Of a stretch of 64,000 nucleotides of DNA, positions 39,933 to 47,241 are shown piece by piece; within the stretch, counting starts at the first letter, position 1, and each line of letters begins with the position of its first letter. Below the pieces are notes generated by a model, which had not been told where the DNA came from, searched no databases, and saw only the letters and a list, made by a program, of their open reading frames with translations. A program made the position numbers and the translations under genes. The stretch lies in assembly GCA_964495885.1 (NCBI GenBank), contig CAZBWO010000011.1, positions 1 through 64,000 of the forward strand, written 5' to 3'. This stretch comes from PALG01 sp964495885. GTDB taxonomy: Bacteria; Bacteroidota; Bacteroidia; Flavobacteriales; Flavobacteriaceae.

Positions 39933-40892
39933 TTATTTTGTAGTTAAAAATTCTAAAGTTCTTTTTTCACTGTAGTAGACTTTTTCGGTTAGATGAAAGC
40001 CCACATGGCCGCCATATTTTGGCGTTTCAAGATAGAGTATTTTTGATTTTTCCGCAAGGGAATAGGGATAACATTCTGAAGGTAAAAAACTATCGTTTTG
40101 TGCATTGAGAATTAATACAGGGACGGGTATTTCTGGAAGAAATTGTAAGCTGCTATTTTTTTGGTAATAGTCGAATGCGTCTTCAAATCCGTTTGCTGGC
40201 GCAGTATACCAATCATCAAATGCTTTCAGGCTTGTAATTTTATGAAGTTCTTTTTCTGAAATTTGTTCGGGGAACTGATGAATTTTATGAGATACTTTTT
40301 TCCGAAGATCCTTCAGGAAAACAGACCGGTACAGCCAATTTTCCCATTGAGCAAGTTTCCAGAGCGTACCTTTTAAATCTACCGGAGTAGAAATAGCAAT
40401 TCCTTTTTTGATTTCCTTTGGGGTTTCCCTTCCTTCTCCTAAATATTTTAACAGCAAATTACCCCCAAGGCTAAAGCCCACCAAGGCTATTTCCTTGTAT
40501 TGATTTTTTCCTAGCACATATTCCACAACCCAATGGAGGTCTTCCGTTTTTCCAGCAGTATAGGATTCAAACTTCCAATTGGGCTCCCCACTGCAGCCCC
40601 GTAAATTTACCGCACAGGCATCCCATCCTTTTTTATTCAATATGCTGGCTTGTCCCACCATATAAGTGCGTTGTGCGTTTCCTTCCAGGCCGTGCAATAA
40701 AATTGCGATTTTTTCCGAAGGACCCTCCGAAAAAGAAAAGTCCAAATCCAGAAAATCTCCATCGGGCAACATCAAACGCTCCCTTTTTTGGGTCAGTTTT
40801 GGAGGCTTTCGAAGTTTTGCTGAATAGATGGTGGCAAAGTGCCCGTTTTTAAAAATTCCTTTAGGGTTATATTTTGAAGTTACTAGCGGCAT
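39933..40892 (-). CDS. yheT: YheT-family alpha/beta hydrolase
   Basis: 319 aa. Hallmark N-terminus NPKGIFKNGHFATIYSA, then ILLHGLEGNAQRTYM at 65-78, NLRGCSGEPN, and nucleophile elbow GFSLGG (Ser-141). The late Asp (LNAQNDSFLP) and His (GGHVGF) complete the triad. An esterase or lipase activity is likely; the substrate is unknown. Upstream of azurin on the minus strand. Confidence 0.92.
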   Translation of the reverse strand: MPLVTSKYNPKGIFKNGHFATIYSAKLRKPPKLTQKRERLMLPDGDFLDLDFSFSEGPSEKIAILLHGLEGNAQRTYMVGQASILNKKGWDACAVNLRGCSGEPNWKFESYTAGKTEDLHWVVEYVLGKNQYKEIALVGFSLGGNLLLKYLGEGRETPKEIKKGIAISTPVDLKGTLWKLAQWENWLYRSVFLKDLRKKVSHKIHQFPEQISEKELHKITSLKAFDDWYTAPANGFEDAFDYYQKNSSLQFLPEIPVPVLILNAQNDSFLPSECYPYSLAEKSKILYLETPKYGGHVGFHLTEKVYYSEKRTLEFLTTK

Positions 40893-40953
40893 CCTTCTAA
40901 AAAATCTTAGGGCATTTGAAATTCACATTGTAAATTTACCACAAAAAAGAAAC

Positions 40954-41427
40954 GTGTACACAAAAGAATTTGAAATACGATGGAGTGACGTAGACGCCAA
41001 CTTGCATTTACGTAATAGTGCCTACATAGATTATATGAGCCATACCCGAATGAGTTATTTTCAAGACCATGGTTTTGACCAAAGACGGTTGCATCAACTA
41101 CAAATTGGCCCAGTTGCGCTATATGAGCATATGTTTTATTTCAAGGAAGTCTTTCCTGGCGAGCCTGTTTCGGTGTCATTGCAATTAAAAGGAGTTTCTG
41201 AGGAAGGAACCTTTTTTTCTTTTGAACATAACTTTTACAGCACAAGTGGCAAAAACTTAGCTCGATGTGAAATGCTAGGCGCGTGGATTGATTTAAAAAC
41301 GCGAAAGCTTATCCATGCCCCAAAGGAACTTTGGGATTTTTTGGAAGGAATGGTTAAAACCCACGATTTTAAGACACTTACTAAGGAAGATACCCGTAGA
41401 CACGGACAAATCCCGAAAGATCTTTAA
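40954..41427 (+). CDS. Acyl-CoA thioesterase (hot-dog fold, 4HBT)
   Basis: 157 aa from the GTG at 40954. The frame opens at 40828 inside the divergent yheT gene, but homology starts at YTKEFEIRWSDVDANLHLRNSAYIDYMSHTR, the classic 4HBT core with the Asp of R-W-S-D-V-D in the active-site region. A single hot-dog domain, expected to be a cytosolic thioesterase. A 60-bp region to yheT contains TAAATTTA near 40931, which may be a -7 box. Confidence 0.85.
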   Translation: MYTKEFEIRWSDVDANLHLRNSAYIDYMSHTRMSYFQDHGFDQRRLHQLQIGPVALYEHMFYFKEVFPGEPVSVSLQLKGVSEEGTFFSFEHNFYSTSGKNLARCEMLGAWIDLKTRKLIHAPKELWDFLEGMVKTHDFKTLTKEDTRRHGQIPKDL

Positions 41428-42326
41428 TTAGAAAGTGCTTTTCCACGCTTTTTCTTGGTAGACAGATACACTCCCAGAAAAATGAGTGCTGCTGCAAAAA
41501 TTCGCAATGGAGTTAAGGAGTCTGCCCCTGCTACTATGGCAAAAATTGCTGCCAATACGGGTTGTAAATAAATAAACGCACCAATGGTGGAAGGGCTTAA
41601 TTGCTTCAGTGCGTAGATGTTAAACAAATAGGTAAGGAATGTTGTTCCAACCACCACAAAAAGGAGCTGCCAGACTTCAGTGGAATGTAGTTGTGCCCAA
41701 GCTACTTCCGAAAATTCTGAAAACCCTACCGGAATATTCATTAATAGCGCGAAGAAGAAAAACATTTTCATTAAGGTAATTGAATGGTATTTCAGCACTA
41801 ATGGTTTCACCAAAATAAGATAGAACGAATAGGATGTGGCATTCACTACAAAATAGAGGTTTCCCAATGGAATATTAGGAGCGTTTGGTTGTGTTTTAGC
41901 ACCAAATAATATAAGCATCAATGCTCCAAGCAGCCCTATTGCAATTCCACCAATTTTTAATGAAGTCATCTTTTCTTTCAGAATAAGTGCTGATAAGATT
42001 AATAAAATCACAGGGGAAAGGGTAATGACCACTGAACTGTTAATAGGGGTAGAAAGCTCCAGTCCTTTGAAGAATAGGTTCATATTTAGAAACATCCCAA
42101 AAAACGCACAAACAAGCATTCTAAGAAGATCCTTTTTGGCAATTTTTTCTGAAGGGAAAAAGAAGGAGGCCGTCCAAAAAAGAATTGCGGCACCTCCAAC
42201 ACGCAATAATATAAATCCGAAGGGGCCAATTACATTGGGCATTAACCCCTTGGCTATGGTATGGTTTACTCCATAAATAGCACTGGCGGCTGTAGCTGCC
42301 AATAACGCTAAAGCCCTAGGATTCAT
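41424..42326 (-). CDS. EamA-family transporter
   Basis: 300 aa with ten hydrophobic segments in two repeated EamA halves: each begins with a pattern like A-A-T-A-S-A-I-Y-G-V-N / G-N-L-Y-F-V-V-N-A-T-S-Y-S and contains a P-x-x-x helix. Substrate unknown (drug/metabolite transporter superfamily). It shares 4 bp with the stop of the convergent thioesterase gene and starts 2 bp after the ArsC-like gene, so is in operon with it. Confidence 0.92.
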   Translation of the reverse strand: MNPRALALLAATAASAIYGVNHTIAKGLMPNVIGPFGFILLRVGGAAILFWTASFFFPSEKIAKKDLLRMLVCAFFGMFLNMNLFFKGLELSTPINSSVVITLSPVILLILSALILKEKMTSLKIGGIAIGLLGALMLILFGAKTQPNAPNIPLGNLYFVVNATSYSFYLILVKPLVLKYHSITLMKMFFFFALLMNIPVGFSEFSEVAWAQLHSTEVWQLLFVVVGTTFLTYLFNIYALKQLSPSTIGAFIYLQPVLAAIFAIVAGADSLTPLRIFAAALIFLGVYLSTKKKRGKALSN

Positions 42327-42328
42327 AC

Positions 42329-42679
42329 TTACTGAATAGAATTTTTGGCGGCTTCCACCACTTTTTTGCTATTTCCAATAAAAATCTCATCTCCGTTTAC
42401 CAAAACCGGCCGCTTGAGGAACGTGTAATGCTCCAAAAGGAATCTTTTAAAATCTTCTTCGGAAAGGCTTTCGTCTTTTAGATTCCGTTCTTTATAAAGC
42501 TTGGCTCTTTTACTAAACAGCGCTTCATAACTTCCAGAAAGTTCTCTTAGTGCTTCCAGTTGTTTTACACTAATTGGGTTGCTTTTAACGTCTTGTTTTT
42601 CAAATGAGCTAGGCAATGAAATTTCGTTCATGATGCGCTTACATGTATCGCAGGTACTTAGGAAATAGAATTTTTTCAT
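42329..42679 (-). CDS. ArsC/Spx-family protein
   Basis: 116 aa thioredoxin-fold protein of the ArsC/Spx/YffB type. It has a C-x-x-C (CDTC at 10-13) and a cis-Pro block FLKRPVLVNGDEIFIG near the C-terminus. True arsenate reductase activity is not assured; the motif CxxC resembles Spx-like proteins, but Spx regulation is a firmicute trait. Middle gene of a three-gene operon. Confidence 0.88.
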   Translation of the reverse strand: MKKFYFLSTCDTCKRIMNEISLPSSFEKQDVKSNPISVKQLEALRELSGSYEALFSKRAKLYKERNLKDESLSEEDFKRFLLEHYTFLKRPVLVNGDEIFIGNSKKVVEAAKNSIQ

Positions 42680-42684
42680 GCTAT

Positions 42685-43440
42685 TTAAAAATAATTATCA
42701 GCCAAATAAGGCTGAAGGTCCTCCCACGGAATTTCTATGGAAATAGCTCCTGCAGCATAACTGGCAATATCATATTGATTGTATATGAAAACGAGACCTT
42801 CTTCTGTAAAGCCTAGATTTTCTGGAAGGTAAAACCTGTCTTTTTCAAACCAAAAACCTGTTGCGTTGATGGAACCTTGGGCCGGAATATCATTTTCTTC
42901 CCTGAACTTCTTTTCTGCAAATGCTTCAAAAGCTGAAAAATCATTAAATAGCATTTCCTTTGAAATCAATTCTCCTGTTTTTAAATCGAAATTTTTATAT
43001 GTACCCATTCCATATCCGTGGGCCCCTCCTGTAAAAAGATAGTTGAACATGGACAAACAAAGGAGATCTTCATTGCTGAAGGAAGGTAAAATAGTCACTT
43101 CGGCTTCGTATTCCATATCAAATTCAAATTCATTTTTGTGGTCTCGGTATGCTAGTATAAATTGTTTGGCGGCTTCTTCAATGTTGGCTGCGGAAGGGCG
43201 CTCATCTTCTCCCAAGAATAATGATTCAATAACAAAGTCTTTGATTGCAGCATTGATATTGGCCGAAACTTCTGTATCTCCATGAACGATGGGGTATTCG
43301 ATATCTATGGAAGAACAAGGGGCATTTTTACAGAGTGCTAATTCAGTTTCAGAAAAGGTCTTGGTTTGAAGCTCCAAGGGGGCACTTTCTTTACAGGATG
43401 CAAAAAGCAACACCAGAATAATTGGGCAGATCCATTTCAT
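42685..43440 (-). CDS. DUF3298/DUF4163 lipoprotein
   Basis: 251 aa with lipobox FASC (Cys-16). The mature part contains a DUF4163-like N-terminal domain and a DUF3298 domain with YLFTGGAHGYGMGTYKNFDL and LKTGELISKEMLF, the family hallmarks. It resembles RsiV-type or peptidoglycan-associated domains, though no anti-sigma segment is present. First gene of the operon with ArsC-like and EamA; a TATTTTTG box lies only 5 bp before the ATG. Confidence 0.88.
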   Translation of the reverse strand: MKWICPIILVLLFASCKESAPLELQTKTFSETELALCKNAPCSSIDIEYPIVHGDTEVSANINAAIKDFVIESLFLGEDERPSAANIEEAAKQFILAYRDHKNEFEFDMEYEAEVTILPSFSNEDLLCLSMFNYLFTGGAHGYGMGTYKNFDLKTGELISKEMLFNDFSAFEAFAEKKFREENDIPAQGSINATGFWFEKDRFYLPENLGFTEEGLVFIYNQYDIASYAAGAISIEIPWEDLQPYLADNYF

Positions 43441-43482
43441 AATTCAAAAATACAATCATTTTTAAAATGGGTAGGGAAAGTG

Positions 43483-43490
43483 TACCTTTG
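43483..43490 (+). promoter_or_regulatory. -7 box for the cystathionine gamma-synthase gene
   Basis: TACCTTTG matches TAnnTTTG and ends 28 bp before the ATG at 43519. Confidence 0.5.
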
Positions 43491-43518
43491 TTTACCATAA
43501 AAAGATGAACCTATATTT

Positions 43519-44658
43519 ATGAAATTTAATACAAAAACAATACACGGCGGACAAGAACATGATAAGGCTTATGGAGCAGTCATGCCCCCTATTTACCAAA
43601 CATCTACCTATGCACAATCTACTCCGGGAGGACACAAGGGGTTTGAATACTCCCGAACACACAATCCAACTAGGGATGCACTGGAAAAAGCATTTGCAAG
43701 TATCGAGAATGGAACGTATGGTTTAGCTTTTGGAAGTGGTTTGGCAGCAATTGACGCAGTATTAAAATTGCTAAAGCCAGGAGATGAAGTGGTTTCCACC
43801 AATGATCTTTATGGAGGTACCTACCGACTTTTCACCAAGGTTTTTGAAAAATTTGGGATTACCTTTCATTTTGTGGGAATGGAAGAAAGTGCCAATATTG
43901 AAAAATACATCAACGAGAACACTAAACTCATCTGGGTTGAAACACCTACCAACCCTATGATGAACATTATAGATATCAAGGCTTGTGCAGCTATTGCCCG
44001 TAAACATAATATACTGTTGGCAGTAGACAATACCTTTGCCACTCCCTATTTGCAACAACCTCTAGATTTAGGCGCCGATTTGGTCATGCATAGTGCGACT
44101 AAATATTTGGGAGGCCACAGTGATGTGGTGATGGGAGCTTTGGTAGTAAAAGATAAAAAATTGGCAGACCAATTGTATTTTATTCAAAATGCTAGCGGGG
44201 CAGTATGTGGCCCGCAAGATAGTTTTTTAGTATTACGTGGAATTAAAACTCTGCATGTACGTATGCAGCGTCATTGCGAAAACGCAAAAAAAATAGCGGC
44301 CTATCTTGATAATCACCCAAAGATTGACCGTGTGTATTGGCCTGGTCTGGAGTCTCATCCAAATCATCATGTTGCCAAGGAGCAGATGCGGGATTTTGGG
44401 GGGATGATTTCTTTTGTAACCAAAGGAGATAACTATCAGGAAGCGATTAAAATTGTAGAACGGTTGAAGGTATTTACCCTAGCGGAAAGTTTAGGAGGTG
44501 TTGAAAGTTTGGCTGGACATCCAGCAAGCATGACACATGCTAGTATTCCGAAGGAGGAGCGTGAAAAATCTGGAGTAGTGGATTCCTTGATTAGGTTAAG
44601 TGTAGGAATAGAAGATGTAGATGATTTGATTGCCGATTTGGAACAAGCAATTTCTTAA
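43519..44658 (+). CDS. metB: Cystathionine gamma-synthase / Cys-Met metabolism PLP enzyme
   Basis: 379 aa fold-type I PLP enzyme. Conserved YSRTHNPTR at 44-52, FGSGLAAIDA, AVDNTFATPYLQQ, and the PLP Lys-195 in HSATKYLGGHSD. C-terminal block VESLAGHPASMTHASI is the Cys/Met-metabolism family signature. Whether it is gamma-synthase, beta-lyase or gamma-lyase cannot be settled by eye; the closest flavobacterial namesakes are called cystathionine gamma-synthase. Monocistronic, with a strong terminator. No SAM riboswitch is visible in the short upstream region. Confidence 0.9.
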   Translation: MKFNTKTIHGGQEHDKAYGAVMPPIYQTSTYAQSTPGGHKGFEYSRTHNPTRDALEKAFASIENGTYGLAFGSGLAAIDAVLKLLKPGDEVVSTNDLYGGTYRLFTKVFEKFGITFHFVGMEESANIEKYINENTKLIWVETPTNPMMNIIDIKACAAIARKHNILLAVDNTFATPYLQQPLDLGADLVMHSATKYLGGHSDVVMGALVVKDKKLADQLYFIQNASGAVCGPQDSFLVLRGIKTLHVRMQRHCENAKKIAAYLDNHPKIDRVYWPGLESHPNHHVAKEQMRDFGGMISFVTKGDNYQEAIKIVERLKVFTLAESLGGVESLAGHPASMTHASIPKEEREKSGVVDSLIRLSVGIEDVDDLIADLEQAIS

Positions 44659-44661
44659 ATA

Positions 44662-44695
44662 AAAAAGGGGCAACGAATTCGTTGCCCCTTTTTAA
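44662..44695. terminator. Bidirectional terminator
   Basis: A perfect 32-bp palindrome centred at 44677-44678 (half-site AAAAAGGGGCAACGAA) with A and T tracts at its ends. It serves metB and the convergent beta-barrel gene. Confidence 0.92.
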
Positions 44696-44711
44696 ATACA
44701 ATATTTTTCAA

Positions 44712-45533
44712 CTAATCTAAGTAATAGATATATCCTACATTCAACCAGAAAATCCAATCATTGGCCTTGTTTTCCGGAACTGGAATACCGTTTCCTTCCC
44801 CTAAGGTTAATTCGTTAAGTTCTTCTTGAGGATTTAAACCGTCTACCCAGTTTGAGAAATAATATTGCCAACGGGCGTCCAACATCAAATCACTCAATGG
44901 TGATAATTTATAACGTATTCCCGCACTCATCACCACGCTCCAAGTAGAATCTCCTTCCTGTTGGAAGGAATTATAATATTTTTTTGGGGTACTAATAGGA
45001 GTATTCAAAGCGCCAAGTTCACTGGTAATTTCTGGGTCAAAACTCACCCAGTGCACTCCAAAACTTCCAAAAGGCGCAATTTTGTATGCTCCTGCAGCAA
45101 AATCTCTAATACTCAACGGGAAGAATTCTAATTGCGCACCAATATCAAAAACAGTAGATGAGCCTTTCATGGCTCTAAGTTGGTCGGCAAATAAATTTAC
45201 TTCATCATCTGCAACATGTTCTCCAAAATGTTCAAAATTGGTTTTGTGGAAATCTATTTCACTTCTCAATTTAAAGTGATCATTGAAATAAGAATCCCTC
45301 GTATAACAATTACAGTCTGCCCTGTAGGAGAAGTTCAAATAATGGATTATCCCAACGCCAAAACCAACGTTACCGAGATTGGTTTCAGAGTTGTTTCTTT
45401 GGCCAAAATCAGAATAAAAAGCCACGGGACCAGTGATAATACCTATTTCATGCGAGAAACCAAACTGTCCAAAAACAGCCTGTTTTGGCATAGCAACGAA
45501 GAGTAATACCAATAGCAATAATCTGGTATTCAT
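44712..45533 (-). CDS. Outer-membrane beta-barrel protein, THC0290_0291-like
   Basis: 273 aa with a signal peptide (ending near AVFGQ) and an outer-membrane-type C-terminus (NVGYIYYLD). Contains the family block FGVGIIHYLNFSYRADCNCYTRDSYF, with two Cys close together (C-N-C). I associate this with the flavobacterial THC0290_0291 family, which is often encoded divergently from gdhA and mislabelled glutamate dehydrogenase; there is no dehydrogenase sequence in it. Its promoter has TTTC-N19-TATATTTG. Confidence 0.8.
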   Translation of the reverse strand: MNTRLLLLVLLFVAMPKQAVFGQFGFSHEIGIITGPVAFYSDFGQRNNSETNLGNVGFGVGIIHYLNFSYRADCNCYTRDSYFNDHFKLRSEIDFHKTNFEHFGEHVADDEVNLFADQLRAMKGSSTVFDIGAQLEFFPLSIRDFAAGAYKIAPFGSFGVHWVSFDPEITSELGALNTPISTPKKYYNSFQQEGDSTWSVVMSAGIRYKLSPLSDLMLDARWQYYFSNWVDGLNPQEELNELTLGEGNGIPVPENKANDWIFWLNVGYIYYLD

Positions 45534-45561
45534 TGGTAATTAGGTTTAGATTGAGACGTAA

Positions 45562-45592
45562 CAAATATATAAAAACATATCTAACGGTGAAA
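45562..45592 (-). promoter_or_regulatory. Promoter of the beta-barrel gene
   Basis: Minus strand: TTTC, 19-bp spacer, TATATTTG (box at 45569-45562), a near-consensus Bacteroidota promoter 28 bp before the ATG. Confidence 0.6.
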
Positions 45593-45652
45593 TTTATTGT
45601 AATTAAATAGCTTATTTACATAATTTTTAACGCCCATTTGGGGTAGATAATT

Positions 45653-45660
45653 TATATTTG
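45653..45660 (+). promoter_or_regulatory. -7 box for gdhA
   Basis: TATATTTG matches TAnnTTTG. A TTTG at 45637-45640 is closer than usual (12-bp gap). The LacI-type palindrome starts 12 bp after the box, in the position of a roadblock operator. Confidence 0.5.
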
Positions 45661-45672
45661 CGGTCTAAGAAC

Positions 45673-45684
45673 GAAAACGTTTTC
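45673..45684. promoter_or_regulatory. LacI-family operator palindrome upstream of gdhA
   Basis: GAAAACGTTTTC, identical to the site at 35301-35312. It overlaps the expected early transcribed region of gdhA, which suggests repression by the same LacI-type regulator. Confidence 0.65.
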
Positions 45685-45781
45685 AGAATCACTATATTGC
45701 AATTTTGAGAGCTTTTTCAGCATACATTTTAAAAGAAAATTAAATTTTTGAAATTTTATTGTTAATTCTAAAATTTTTCAA

Positions 45782-47125
45782 GTGAAACAAAGTATTCAGG
45801 ATTTTATAGATCAGGTAGCCCAAAAGAATCCAAACGAACCAGAATTTATTCAGGCTGTTACCGAAGTTGCAGAGACCGTAATTCCTTTCATTGAAGAAAA
45901 TGAAAAATACCAAGGGAAAAAACTGCTGGAACGAATGGTTGAACCAGAACGAACCCTTATGTTCCGTGTTCCTTGGACCGATGATCAAGGAGAGGTTCAA
46001 GTAAATAGAGGATATCGTATTGAATTTAATTCTGCGATTGGCCCTTATAAAGGAGGATTGCGTTTTCACCCTTCTGTAAATCTTAGCATTTTGAAATTTT
46101 TAGGCTTTGAACAAGTTTTTAAAAATAGCTTAACCACACTGCCTATGGGAGGTGGAAAAGGAGGTAGTGATTTTAACCCTAAAGGAAAAAGCGATGCTGA
46201 AGTTATGCGTTTTTGCCAAAGCTTTATGACCGAGTTGGCTCGTCATATAGGTCCAGATACAGATGTTCCTGCGGGAGATATTGGTGTGGGCGGCCGTGAA
46301 ATAGGGTATCTTTTTGGGCAATACAAGCGTTTGAGAAATGAATTTACTGGTGTTTTAACAGGAAAAGGACTTAGTTACGGAGGGTCTTTAATTAGGCCAG
46401 AAGCCACAGGATACGGAAATGTATACTTCACTAAAAATATGCTCGAAACCAAAGGGGAAAGTTTGCAAGGAAAGACGGTTGTTATCTCCGGTTCGGGTAA
46501 TGTGGCTCAATATGCAGCCGAAAAAGCAATCCAATTTGGTGCAAAGGTGGTAACTATGTCAGATTCTGCAGGCTTTATTCATGATACTGAGGGAATTGAT
46601 GAGGAAAAGTTAGCCTTCATCATGGACTTGAAAAATGTGAAACGTGGAAGAATCAAAGAATATGTAGAGAAATATCCTTCTGCCTCCTACACAGAAGATG
46701 CACGCCCTTGGAGTGTTGTTTGTGATGTTGCACTTCCTTGTGCTACTCAAAATGAACTAAACGGCGAAGAAGCGAAAACTTTAGTGGAGAATGGTTGTAT
46801 TTCGGTAGGAGAAGGTGCAAATATGCCTTGCACTCCTGAAGCTATTGAGGTTTTCCACAAATCTAAAATATTGTTCTCTCCAGGAAAGGCTTCCAATGCT
46901 GGCGGAGTGGCAACTTCAGGATTGGAAATGTCCCAGAACTCACTTCGTTTAAGCTGGAGCAGAGAAGAAGTAGATGAAAAATTAAAAGGAATTATGAATG
47001 ATATCCATGCGGCATGTGTTACCTATGGTAAAGACGGCGATGGACATGTTGATTATGTAAAGGGAGCAAACATTGCGGGTTTTGTTAAAGTTGCAGATGC
47101 TATGCTCGCGCAAGGCGTAGTTTAA
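45782..47125 (+). CDS. gdhA: Glutamate dehydrogenase (hexameric, NADP-type)
   Basis: 447 aa from a GTG start (no ATG fits; the N-terminus MKQSIQDFIDQVAQKNPNEPEF is normal for the family). It aminates 2-oxoglutarate with ammonium. Motifs: RGYRIEFNSAIGPYKGGLRFHPSV, catalytic-region PMGGGKGGSDF (121-131, Lys-126), DVPAGDIGVGGREIG, and the nucleotide-binding VVISGSGNVAQYAAEK. Length is typical for the approximately 450-aa hexameric class. The transcript probably has a leader of about 110 bases containing the LacI-type palindrome. Confidence 0.95.
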   Translation: MKQSIQDFIDQVAQKNPNEPEFIQAVTEVAETVIPFIEENEKYQGKKLLERMVEPERTLMFRVPWTDDQGEVQVNRGYRIEFNSAIGPYKGGLRFHPSVNLSILKFLGFEQVFKNSLTTLPMGGGKGGSDFNPKGKSDAEVMRFCQSFMTELARHIGPDTDVPAGDIGVGGREIGYLFGQYKRLRNEFTGVLTGKGLSYGGSLIRPEATGYGNVYFTKNMLETKGESLQGKTVVISGSGNVAQYAAEKAIQFGAKVVTMSDSAGFIHDTEGIDEEKLAFIMDLKNVKRGRIKEYVEKYPSASYTEDARPWSVVCDVALPCATQNELNGEEAKTLVENGCISVGEGANMPCTPEAIEVFHKSKILFSPGKASNAGGVATSGLEMSQNSLRLSWSREEVDEKLKGIMNDIHAACVTYGKDGDGHVDYVKGANIAGFVKVADAMLAQGVV

Positions 47126-47148
47126 CAATTGTTAGAGATAAATTATCT

Positions 47149-47179
47149 AAGGTTGCCTTAAATGGCAACCTTTTTTTTT
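47149..47179 (+). terminator. gdhA terminator
   Basis: Stem AAGGTTGCC / GGCAACCTT, 6-nt loop, then T tract, 23 bp after the stop. Confidence 0.9.
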
Positions 47180-47206
47180 GAAAATGACAATAAATAGTAT
47201 CTTCGG
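47177..47206 (+). promoter_or_regulatory. porZ-recO promoter
   Basis: TTTG (47177-47180), 18-bp spacer, TATCTTCG (47199-47206; one mismatch to TAnnTTTG). ATG of porZ 35 bp downstream. The -33 element overlaps the gdhA terminator T-run. Confidence 0.5.
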
Positions 47207-47241
47207 AAGTTCATTGTATTACATGAGACTACCGTTTTAAA

